In this document: positions 44,059 through 51,803 of the stretch, piece after piece
How positions within the stretch are numbered: position 1 is the first letter of the stretch
Layout: each line of letters starts with the position of its first letter
DNA from: CAYXEN01 sp964464035
Lineage (GTDB): Bacteria > Krumholzibacteriota > Krumholzibacteriia > WVZY01
DNA length: 56,300 nt
Reading direction: 5' to 3'
Assembly (NCBI GenBank): GCA_964464035.1
Contig: CAYXEN010000012.1
Span: 1 to 56,300, forward strand
Notes under the pieces: generated by a model
Seen by the model: the letters and a program-made list of their open reading frames with translations, nothing else
The model's database searches: none
What the model was told of the DNA's origin: nothing
Made by a program: the position numbers and the translations under genes

Positions 44059-44087
44059 ATTATCGAGCCGGGGAAGGCGGATGTCAA
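44059..44087 (-). promoter_or_regulatory. Sigma-70 promoter of the structured RNA / zinc-ribbon gene
   Basis: TTGACA (44082-44087), 17-base spacer, GATAAT (44059-44064) on the minus strand; one of the best promoters in the window. It lies 50 bases after the stop of the LVIVD gene. Confidence 0.8.
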
Positions 44088-44136
44088 GCGGTTTATGGGA
44101 TAGGGCTTGTGCAGATCGACGCCGGCTAGATCCTTA

Positions 44137-46596
44137 CTACTTCAAAAGCAGCATCTTCCGGTAGAACACCTTCCCCCTTACCCTCAAGGCGCTGATATAT
44201 AGGCCCGAGGCCAAAGGCCTGCCCGTCTCGTCCTTTCCATCCCAAGAAGATTCCCAGTACCCAGCCTTCATCCAACGATCCTCGAGCACGCGCACCAGCC
44301 TGCCCTGGATGTCATAGACGGCGAGATGAACCTTTGCGGGTGAGGGCAACAGGAAGGGAACCGTCGTCTCGAGATTGAAGGGGTTGGGATAGTTCTGAAA
44401 GAGAGCAAGTCGCACCGGCTTGCCTCGAACCGTGACGCTCCGGGAACGCACTTCGCTGCCATCGGATTTGATTACCATTAGGTCGTAACGGTAATCCTCA
44501 CCGGGTGCGGCGGTGTGATCCAGGAAGAAGCGCACTTCAGGTGCCAGAAGTCCGCTGGAAGGGAGGAAGGAGACACCCCCGTTACCGCTCAGGGATTCCC
44601 TTTCGATCCGGAAGCCCCCGAAAACCTCGTCCGCCGCCACCTCCCACATCAGCTCCACGCCTTCCTCGGTGAACCGGCCGGAGAATTCTGATACCAACAC
44701 GGAGCTCTGGGGCGAATTCCTGAGTAAATAGACACCGTCTAAGCCATCGGCCACATAGATTATCGACCCCCTCACCACTACATCCTTGGCGGCGTCATCG
44801 GTGTCGAAGCTGCCCACTTCAACCGGTGAGGTCGGATCAGTTACATCGATGACCTTTACGCCCGCATACCCGGCTGCAACGTAGAGCAGGTTACCTGCCA
44901 GAAATACTTTTTCAGCCCATATGCCGGGATCGTAGGCACCCACTTCGACGGGGGCAGTGGGGTCGGAAACATCGATTATACGCACGCCGGAGGCGAAATC
45001 GGCCACGTAGGCGTATCCGCCGCCCACCACCACCCCCCTGGCTGAGCCGCCGGTATCGTAGAATCCCACCTCCACCGGCGAAGAGGGGTTGGAAACGTCG
45101 AAGATGCGAAGTCCGTCCGTGCCATCGGCCACGTAGGCGAGAGTGTCTGCTACGGCCACTTCCCAGCAGAAATCAGCGGTGTTGTAACTCGATACCGCTA
45201 TGGGGTGAGTTGGATCCGACACATCCACTATCCAGAAACCCGTGTAGCCGGCCGCGGCGTAGGCATAGTTTCCCTGCAGGGCCACATCGTATGCCTTAGG
45301 ACCTGCGTTGAAGGCTACCGTGGGCAGAGTAGGGTCGGAGACATCTATCACGCGAAACGTCCCATCGGCCAGGTAGACGTAGGTGCTGCTGGCGGCAACG
45401 CCGCTGGCGTATCCGCTGGTATGGATAAAACCCACTTCTCGGGGAGAGGTCGAGTCGCTCACATCGACAACACGCAGGCCGCCGCGATCCTCGGCCACGA
45501 AAGCATAACTCCCGGCCACATCTATGCCCACCGCATCGTAACCAGTATCATAGTATCCCGCCTCGACGGGCGAGCTCGGCACGCTTATATCGATGAGCCG
45601 AAGGCCGTCCTGCTGGTCGGCCACCAGCGCAACTCCATTGCCGAGGGCAACGCCTAGAGCATATCCCCCCGTCTGGTAGTAACCCACCTCGGATGGTGAT
45701 AAAGGGTTGGACACGTCGATCACGCGCAGGCCATCGGACCCGCCGGCCAGGTAGACGTAAGTCGTATCCTTTGCGAGGCCTTCGCCGTAGCCTTGAGTCA
45801 AGTAATAGGAGCCGACTCCGTGGGGGGACAAGGGGCTGGAAATATCGAGTACGCTAAGCATGCCGTCCCCGCTCGACAAAGCGAGAGCCACGTAGGCGTA
45901 GCTCCCTGCGACTACCACGTCTTGCGCGTTGCCAACCAAGCTCGCACGGGCCACCTCATGGGGCCAGGTCGGGTCGGAGATATCCAGAACAGCCAGCGCC
46001 TTATTGGAGCCGTCGGCGATAAAGGCGTATCCGCCTTGAACGGAGACGGCCTCGGAGCTCATGCCGATTGAGTATTGCCCGACTTCAATTGGGGCGGTGG
46101 GATCCGAGATATCTAATACGCGGAGGCCGCCCATCAAAGCAGCCACGTACAGATAGCTTCCGCTGACGGCAAGCCCCTTTCCACCCCAATAGGTCGTGAT
46201 ATACGATCCCACCTCCACCGGTGATGAAGGGTTGGAGATGTCGACGATACCCACGCCAACCGAAAGACCTACGTATGCGTAATTGCCCGATATGACTACG
46301 TCATGAAGATAATACGGGAATGACAAGTGCCCAATTACCGCCGGACTACCCGGAGAGGATACATCCGCCACCATGAGAGCTTTCCCGGCGATGAAAAAGG
46401 CCAGGGAGTCCCGCGCCGCAACTGCGGTGCAGGAACCGCTTATCCATCTGCCTAGAAGGCTAATGTTCAGGTTGGCGCCGCCGGGGCTTCGCATCCTGTG
46501 GGAGTCTTGCCCAGATGTCGGCCGGGCGAAGAGGAAACATGAAACGGCCAGGAAAGTTACCGCCAGTCCGGATGCCAGCCAGGTTTTACGCTTCAT
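44137..46596 (-). CDS. Secreted LVIVD-repeat beta-propeller protein with FlgD-like C-terminal tail
   Basis: 819 residues. Signal peptide MKRKTWLASGLAVTFLAVSC with following FLFARPTSG (the Cys may be a lipid site). Residues about 45-630 hold some 13 repeats of about 44 residues ending in patterns like VDISNPSSPVEVG, the LVIVD repeat thought to form an extracellular propeller. The last 90 residues are a FlgD-like sorting or anchoring tail: LFQNYPNPFNLETTVPF, VYDIQGRLVRVLED, WDGKDETGRPLASGLYISAL and YRKMLLLK. Such tails mark exported proteins in the FCB group. Strong GGAGGTGATC ribosome binding site. The function is unknown; adhesion or surface binding is an inference from the fold. Confidence 0.9.
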   Translation of the reverse strand: MKRKTWLASGLAVTFLAVSCFLFARPTSGQDSHRMRSPGGANLNISLLGRWISGSCTAVAARDSLAFFIAGKALMVADVSSPGSPAVIGHLSFPYYLHDVVISGNYAYVGLSVGVGIVDISNPSSPVEVGSYITTYWGGKGLAVSGSYLYVAALMGGLRVLDISDPTAPIEVGQYSIGMSSEAVSVQGGYAFIADGSNKALAVLDISDPTWPHEVARASLVGNAQDVVVAGSYAYVALALSSGDGMLSVLDISSPLSPHGVGSYYLTQGYGEGLAKDTTYVYLAGGSDGLRVIDVSNPLSPSEVGYYQTGGYALGVALGNGVALVADQQDGLRLIDISVPSSPVEAGYYDTGYDAVGIDVAGSYAFVAEDRGGLRVVDVSDSTSPREVGFIHTSGYASGVAASSTYVYLADGTFRVIDVSDPTLPTVAFNAGPKAYDVALQGNYAYAAAGYTGFWIVDVSDPTHPIAVSSYNTADFCWEVAVADTLAYVADGTDGLRIFDVSNPSSPVEVGFYDTGGSARGVVVGGGYAYVADFASGVRIIDVSDPTAPVEVGAYDPGIWAEKVFLAGNLLYVAAGYAGVKVIDVTDPTSPVEVGSFDTDDAAKDVVVRGSIIYVADGLDGVYLLRNSPQSSVLVSEFSGRFTEEGVELMWEVAADEVFGGFRIERESLSGNGGVSFLPSSGLLAPEVRFFLDHTAAPGEDYRYDLMVIKSDGSEVRSRSVTVRGKPVRLALFQNYPNPFNLETTVPFLLPSPAKVHLAVYDIQGRLVRVLEDRWMKAGYWESSWDGKDETGRPLASGLYISALRVRGKVFYRKMLLLK

Positions 46597-46676
46597 CTAT
46601 GATCACCTCCGTCGCAGGAAGACGGCTCTATAGTTGACCGATCACAGAGGATATATTATTGATTGGAAGGCACACG

Positions 46677-46697
46677 GGCAGGCAAATCTGCCTTGCC
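46677..46697. repeat. GGC-AGGCA / TGCCT-GCC hairpin in the LVIVD leader
   Basis: An 8-bp stem with one bulged base and a 4-base loop, within the predicted 5' leader, about 80 bases before the ATG. No U tract. Confidence 0.45.
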
Positions 46698-46714
46698 AAG
46701 CATGTTGATACTGA

Positions 46715-46743
46715 ATGATACACCAAGATCAGCAGCTTTTCAA
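46715..46743 (-). promoter_or_regulatory. Sigma-70 promoter of the LVIVD gene
   Basis: TTGAAA (46738-46743), 17 bases, TATCAT (46715-46720) on the minus strand, giving a leader of about 110 bases. Confidence 0.65.
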
Positions 46744-46758
46744 GGTTCCAAAGAACCT
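46743..46758. promoter_or_regulatory. Inverted repeat overlapping the LVIVD -35 box
   Basis: AGGTTC-CAAA-GAACCT is a perfect 6-bp inverted repeat with a 4-base centre that touches the upstream edge of the -35 box, a common position for a regulator site. No regulator family is recognised from it. Confidence 0.4.
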
Positions 46759-46994
46759 CCTGCAAAGAACCCCATAACATTGAGCTGGTTGCGCAGATTC
46801 ATCATCGGGCACACCCTTTCCCTATTGATTATTTGATTGCGGAGCAATGTCGTCATGTAAGATATTGCGAGCAACAAGTCAACCGCGAACCATCAATGCA
46901 AATCGGGAAAAAAGAGACTGGGCGCGGGGGTGCTCTCCGACGCGATTTCACGAAGTGCATGAGTAGAGCAAAGCACGTAAAACTTTCATGGGAT

Positions 46995-48443
46995 CTACCG
47001 CATCAAGATCAGCTTGCAGCTCCTGCGAAGGCCGTGTCGCTCGATCACACCGAAGTAGACGCCGCTTCCGACTGGTAATCCGTTCTCGCCCCTGCCGTTC
47101 CAGCGGAGAGTGCCCCAGCCCGTTTCATCAAGCCTGTCCGCCACGACGGCGACGAGCCTTCCCTTCACATCATATATCCGCACAGCCGCGCCGGGAGCCG
47201 GCGTAAAGTATCTCAGCGTCACCTCGCTGGAGAAAGGATTCGGGTAAGCGCTTATCATCGCCGTTGCGAGCGACCTGTCGGGTATGACCGAGCTCACGAC
47301 CGTATCCGGAGGAGTCGAGAAGCTGTAAACCGAATTCGAAGGCGTCGCAAGTCCGTTCGTATCCTTCGCGATCACCTTCCAGTAGAATTCCGTGTTACTC
47401 GCAAGAGGAGAGCCCATCGCCCAGAAAGTGTCCGCTACGCCGCTCGCCAGGACCGGGTTCGAGAAGAGAGAATCGGTATCGTAGTATACGTCATAGGTGA
47501 CCGTGCCCGGATCGAGATCCATCGCGGGGTGCCAGCGAAGCGTATCCTGATTCGAAGAGATCACGATACCGTCCGGCGGATAGGCGAGATCGAAAGGGAG
47601 CGGAGGTCTCGGCCCATACGTGTACGTCATCTGGTAATAGTCTGGCTGTATCGTGATCTTGATGAGGTGCGTGTCCGGGTACAGCTTCACCTTCGCGTAA
47701 TTGGCCACGTCCTGATAGCCTGCCTTGATTATTTCGAAGTACGAGACGCCGCCGTGGATCCACTGGTAGGTAAGGTGCAGGTGGCCCTGCAAGACGGCGA
47801 TCACCTTGCCGGAATTCTCCAGGATGTTGCGGATATGCTTGCGTTGATACACGTATTTCGTCGTGTCGAAGCCCGCCTGGCCGTCGAGATTGTGATGGAT
47901 GAAGACCACCGTATATTTGTCCGTCTCACTCAGATCGTTGACGAGCCATGCTTCCTCGGTCGGAGGGATGAATCCCTGATGCCAATTCGACGGGCTGCCG
48001 TAGATACCGTAGGCGGCGTTCAGGACGATGAAATGGTATCCACCACGATCGAACGAATAATAGGTCGAATCCATGCCGAGGGCGGCCATCACGTCCTCGA
48101 GGCTCATGTTGGTATCCAGCTCATGGTTGCCGATGACGTTGTAGCGCGGGGCGGTTATATAGTCGAGAATGCTGTCGGCGCTGACTATATCGGCGAGATT
48201 GCCGTCCCTGGTGCTCCATCCCTGGATCAAATCGCCGTTCTGGACGACGAAGGAAGGATTCCAGGCATTCATTTCGCTCACCAGGAACTCGAACCTCTGC
48301 CGGGAGAGGGCATAGCTTTCGCGCTGGTAGTGAAGATCGGTCACGAAGGCGAACTTGTAGGACGAGGTCTGGGCACGGGCCGAACCGATGGTTACAAAAG
48401 AGATTGCAAGGGCAGCCAGCGCCCAGGAACGAGGGAACTTCAA
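46995..48443 (-). CDS. Secreted metallophosphoesterase with FlgD-like C-terminal tail
   Basis: 482 residues. A signal peptide (KFPRSWALAALAISFVTIG, SARAQ) precedes a calcineurin-like domain (25-285) with metal ligands VTDLHYQ, QNGDLIQG, IGNHELD, FIHHNLDG and LQGHLHL. A fibronectin-III-like segment (about 290-390, LRWHPAMDLDPG, FYWKVIAKDTNG) and a FlgD-like tail (SAYPNPFSSEV, IYDVKGRLVAVV, GSGVYFGVIERHG) follow. TTG 48443 is the likely start, with GGAG 8 bases upstream; upstream codons of the frame would lie at or before the predicted transcript start. Substrate unknown; probably cell-surface or exported. Confidence 0.88.
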   Translation of the reverse strand: MKFPRSWALAALAISFVTIGSARAQTSSYKFAFVTDLHYQRESYALSRQRFEFLVSEMNAWNPSFVVQNGDLIQGWSTRDGNLADIVSADSILDYITAPRYNVIGNHELDTNMSLEDVMAALGMDSTYYSFDRGGYHFIVLNAAYGIYGSPSNWHQGFIPPTEEAWLVNDLSETDKYTVVFIHHNLDGQAGFDTTKYVYQRKHIRNILENSGKVIAVLQGHLHLTYQWIHGGVSYFEIIKAGYQDVANYAKVKLYPDTHLIKITIQPDYYQMTYTYGPRPPLPFDLAYPPDGIVISSNQDTLRWHPAMDLDPGTVTYDVYYDTDSLFSNPVLASGVADTFWAMGSPLASNTEFYWKVIAKDTNGLATPSNSVYSFSTPPDTVVSSVIPDRSLATAMISAYPNPFSSEVTLRYFTPAPGAAVRIYDVKGRLVAVVADRLDETGWGTLRWNGRGENGLPVGSGVYFGVIERHGLRRSCKLILMR

Positions 48444-48520
48444 GATGTTGACTCCAGGCTGAAGCGGTCGCCCGGCCGGCGTTCCACCTGGCCCGACGGA
48501 TGATTTACAACTCCCCGTCA

Positions 48521-48550
48521 ATTATACCAAATTATTCTCATATGCGCCAA
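48521..48550 (-). promoter_or_regulatory. Promoter of the metallophosphoesterase gene
   Basis: TTGGCG (48545-48550), 18 bases, TATAAT (48521-48526) with an extended TGG ahead of the -10. Leader about 70 bases. Confidence 0.7.
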
Positions 48551-48572
48551 GAAGTATATTCCCGACAACGAT

Positions 48573-49862
48573 CTACGTCTTTTGCTTCTTTTTCTTCGCC
48601 GCCGGGAAGAGTACGTTGTTCAGGATCAACCTGTATCCAGGCGAGTTGACATGAAGGGACAGGTCCGTCGGAGGATCGCCGACGGCGTGCTGGTAATCCT
48701 CGGGGTCGTGCCCTCCGAGGAACGTGAAGGTCCCCTTGCCGAGGTTGCCGTGGAGGTACTTCACTTCACCGTGCACCGCGTCTTCACCCATTATCACAAC
48801 GCTCTTTTTCACCAGCGATTTCTTGAAGCCCGTCGTCTGCCCGAGAAAGCCCTTGACGACGTTCACGTGATCCTGGGTCAGCATGGTCGGGACCGGATCG
48901 TACTTTGCTGAGAAATCGAAAAGCGTGAAATAATCGGCGTCGCTGCCCCTCGCTTTCACGTAGTCGCTCGTATCTATGTCCGAGAATTCATAGACGAAAG
49001 GATCCGTTATCAACCTGAAATTCGTAAAGGCGAAGCAGCGATCGTAATCGAGTTTTTGCTGGAATCCCGGCGTTATCCCGTCATGGTCGAATTCGGCGGC
49101 GGCGATATCGACGCCGCGGGCGGCCAAGGCGATATCTATGGTGTCGCAAGCGGAGCACATGGCGAACAGGAATCCACCGGCGAGGACGTACCGCCTGATC
49201 TTTTCGGCGACCGCTTTCTTCTCGTCCGACACCTTCGCGAAACCAAGCCTTCTCGCCCTGGCTTCGAATTCCGCCTGCTGGGTCTTGTACCATTCCGCGT
49301 AACGGAAGGCACCGTAGAACTTGCCGTACTGGCCCGTGAAATCCTCGTGGTGCAGGTGAAGCCAGTCGTACTGGGACAGCTTTCCCGCCAGGACCTCTTC
49401 ATCGAACACCTTGTCGAAGGGTATGTCGGCGTACGTGAGGGCGAGAGTAACCGCGTCGTCCCATGGCTGCTTGTTCGGTGGAGTATAAACCGCGATCCTC
49501 GGGGCTTTCTCCAGGAGCACGATCTCCATGTTCTCCTTCTCGATCGTCGCGTATATTATGGCGACGTCGCTCCCGCTGAGCTCCTTGAAGAGGACGTTCT
49601 TGAGCCTCGCTTCCAGGACGAGCTTCTCGTCCATCGGCATGAGAAAACTCCCGCCCCTGTAGTTGAGCAGCCACTTGACTGTGTGCCCCTGTTCGAGGGC
49701 ATGGTAGGCGAGTCCGTACGCCTTGAGGTGGTTGGTCTGCTCGAGGCCCATGGGAACGAGCATCTCCGAAGCATGAAGCGATCGGAAGGGCGTGATCATC
49801 GCGAAAAAGAACGCTGCGACCACGGCACCGGTCCTGAACCAACGGAATCCATCTTTCATCAT
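48573..49862 (-). CDS. Secreted protein of the family often labelled 'asparagine synthetase B' in Bacteroidota
   Basis: 429 residues with a signal peptide (RTGAVVAAFFFAMITPFRSL, HASE). Conserved blocks are QTNHLKAYGLAYHALEQG, VKWLLNYRGGSFLMP, DDAVTLALTYADIPFDKVFD, LAGGFLFAMCSACDTIDIAL and FTFLGGHDPEDYQHAVGDPP. The usual database name looks wrong, since neither a Cys-2 amidotransferase start nor a PP-loop SGGxDS is present. The ...GGFLFAMCSACDT block resembles a GATase-like fold and the DUF4159 pattern of its operon partner. Its ATG overlaps the TPR gene stop (ATGA). Function unknown. Confidence 0.75.
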   Translation of the reverse strand: MMKDGFRWFRTGAVVAAFFFAMITPFRSLHASEMLVPMGLEQTNHLKAYGLAYHALEQGHTVKWLLNYRGGSFLMPMDEKLVLEARLKNVLFKELSGSDVAIIYATIEKENMEIVLLEKAPRIAVYTPPNKQPWDDAVTLALTYADIPFDKVFDEEVLAGKLSQYDWLHLHHEDFTGQYGKFYGAFRYAEWYKTQQAEFEARARRLGFAKVSDEKKAVAEKIRRYVLAGGFLFAMCSACDTIDIALAARGVDIAAAEFDHDGITPGFQQKLDYDRCFAFTNFRLITDPFVYEFSDIDTSDYVKARGSDADYFTLFDFSAKYDPVPTMLTQDHVNVVKGFLGQTTGFKKSLVKKSVVIMGEDAVHGEVKYLHGNLGKGTFTFLGGHDPEDYQHAVGDPPTDLSLHVNSPGYRLILNNVLFPAAKKKKQKT

Positions 49863-51760
49863 TGCACCCTCTCCATCTTGCGCAGTTTCTCCACCTTCTC
49901 GCGCACTTCGTCAAGGAAGACATAACCCGGATATCTCATGAGAACGTGCTCGTAGGCTTCCAGCGCCGCTCTCCGGTCGCTGAGACCCGTCTCATAGACG
50001 GCGGCCACCCCGCGCTCGACCTCGGGAGCGAGCGAATGCTCGGGATAGTCCGCGAGGAATTCGCCGAAAGCCTCGAGCGCCGGACCGAAATCGCCTCTAC
50101 CAGCGTAGAGCCTTCCCAGCTTGAACAAGGCGCGCGGGCGAAACGGCGTGCCGGCCGGCGACGAGGCGAAGCCCGTTAGAATCTCTACGGCCCTTGCCGA
50201 ATCACCGGCCAGGATCGATCGCAGGGCCGAAAGGTACTCCGACAGTCGCTCGGGATCCTTGCGCATGCCCTCCTCGATCACCCAGGCCAATTCTATCGCG
50301 TCGTTCGTATACTTCGAAGCCGGATTGCTCTCCGCCAGGGTGGTCAGGGTATCCTTGGCCCCGCCCGGATCACCGCTGAAGGCGAGGATGACTCCCATGT
50401 AATAGTAACCCGCCTCGACGAGTTCCTTGTCACGCGAGTTCATGAAACTCGCGCAATGCTCCTTCGCCAGTTCGTCCTCGCCCAGTGCCAGAAGCGCCGC
50501 CACTTCCCTTTCGCTGAATTGGAGCCTGAAGTCGCCGATGATTCCCGCTCCTCTCTCGTACATATCCAAGGCGCCCCTGTAATCCTTCAAATGATGGAAG
50601 TACAGGTCACCCTTGCCGAGCAACGCCATTTCCGCGAACCTGGTTCCGGGGTAGCGTTCGACTACGAGGTCATACTCGCCGAGCGCGCGGTTCAAGATGT
50701 CCTTCGCTGCCTCGGCGGAGGGCGCCAGGTGCCTGTTCGAGACCGCCTCGATCAGAAGCTCGGCTTTCATGATGTGAGCCTTGGGAGCACCCACCTCTCC
50801 GGCATGTCGCGCCAGGTACCCGTCGACGGCTCGAAGGCACCTGTCGATACATTCCGCCTCGAGGCTCCGCGGTCGCAAGGCGCAATCCCGCCGGAGCATC
50901 TCCACGATATCGAGGAGCCGCTTGCCGCTCGCGCCCGGGAGATCGTCCGCGCGGAGCGCAGTATCCAACGCCCTCTCCGGCATGCCTCGATCCATATAGA
51001 GCGTGGAAAGGACCCACAACACTTGCCTCCGGTATTCCACGTCCCGTGACCGCGTGCGGGCCTCGATGAAAGCGAGGATCGCGGGCGGTTCCGACCCCGG
51101 CATCTCCATGAGTTCTTCTATCTTCTTCGTGATATCCTGCAAGGGGACGCGGGGAGTATGAAGGTACTTCAAGTATTCCGCCAGGGCGCCCTCCCGGTTC
51201 TCGAGAAGCGTGTTCAAATCACCCATTCTCATCGCGAAGGCCAGCGAGTCGCCGATAGCTTTCCGTGCTTCGTCGTACGATTCGAGCGCCTCGGCGTACA
51301 GCCCGGCCGCGCTCTTCGCTTCCGCCATCACCTTGTAGGCGGTGTACGGGCTTTTGGATCTTCTCAACACTTCAGAAAAAAGCTTCTCCGCCTTGTCGTT
51401 CTCGCGGCGGTTGAGATAGAGCTCCGCCAGCCTCCTCGCAGCAGTGATGTTCATCGGATCGTGCTTGACGGCCTTCTCGTAGACCGCTATCGCGGAATCG
51501 ACCTTGCCCGCCACGTTGTAGGCGTAACCGAGCTTTTCGAGTATGATGTATCTCTCGGCGGGATATTCTTCGATGAGACGCTTCAACCGCGCGATCGCCG
51601 AATCCGGTTTCGTGCGGAGAAGCGGGATGGTCGCGTTGATCTTCATCCTCACCTCGCGAATGCGAAGCGCCCGGCTCCTGGCATCGTCCCCGCCCCGGGC
51701 GGAGGGCGCGAAAACCAGGAGAGCGAGCATATAATAGAGAACTATCGATTTTCCGTTCAT
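49859..51760 (-). CDS. Large secreted TPR-repeat protein
   Basis: 633 residues. Signal peptide (SIVLYYMLALLVFAPSARGG), then TPR units through nearly the whole length (ERYIILEKLGYAYNVAGKVD, NITAARRLAELYLNRRENDK, FRPRALFKLGRLYAGRGDF, ending DRRAALEAYEHVLMRYPG). Several units have the YbgF/BamD-like spacing (YPGTRFAEMALLGKGDLYF). It is the third gene of the DUF4159 operon and probably a periplasmic scaffold. ATG 51760 is chosen (GGTG 6 bases upstream). Confidence 0.88.
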   Translation of the reverse strand: MNGKSIVLYYMLALLVFAPSARGGDDARSRALRIREVRMKINATIPLLRTKPDSAIARLKRLIEEYPAERYIILEKLGYAYNVAGKVDSAIAVYEKAVKHDPMNITAARRLAELYLNRRENDKAEKLFSEVLRRSKSPYTAYKVMAEAKSAAGLYAEALESYDEARKAIGDSLAFAMRMGDLNTLLENREGALAEYLKYLHTPRVPLQDITKKIEELMEMPGSEPPAILAFIEARTRSRDVEYRRQVLWVLSTLYMDRGMPERALDTALRADDLPGASGKRLLDIVEMLRRDCALRPRSLEAECIDRCLRAVDGYLARHAGEVGAPKAHIMKAELLIEAVSNRHLAPSAEAAKDILNRALGEYDLVVERYPGTRFAEMALLGKGDLYFHHLKDYRGALDMYERGAGIIGDFRLQFSEREVAALLALGEDELAKEHCASFMNSRDKELVEAGYYYMGVILAFSGDPGGAKDTLTTLAESNPASKYTNDAIELAWVIEEGMRKDPERLSEYLSALRSILAGDSARAVEILTGFASSPAGTPFRPRALFKLGRLYAGRGDFGPALEAFGEFLADYPEHSLAPEVERGVAAVYETGLSDRRAALEAYEHVLMRYPGYVFLDEVREKVEKLRKMERVQ

Positions 51761-51803
51761 GAAATTCACCACTTGTTCCGACGGCGCTCTGCGGGCGGAT
51801 GAT

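Larger units (their letters stand above)
46597..46994. other. AT-rich intergenic stretch with promoter and inverted repeats
   Basis: About 398 bases between the metallophosphoesterase and LVIVD genes. It holds the LVIVD promoter, two inverted repeats listed separately and a weaker second promoter-like pair (TTGACT, 17 bases, TACATG, minus, near 46847-46875). No gene was seen on either strand. Confidence 0.55.

Noticed and set aside
43875..44087. 70-codon minus-strand frame over the structured RNA
   Set aside because: Its start codon is the -35 box of a strong promoter and the frame runs through the terminator hairpin, so it cannot be translated from that promoter.
46905..46950. T run with a GAGA/TCTC pairing (minus) as terminator after the metallophosphoesterase gene
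   Set aside because: Only four paired bases with a long loop; too weak to call.
46833..47078. Plus-strand frame of 81 codons running into the metallophosphoesterase gene
   Set aside because: It overlaps the 3' end of a real gene and has no ribosome binding site or domain.
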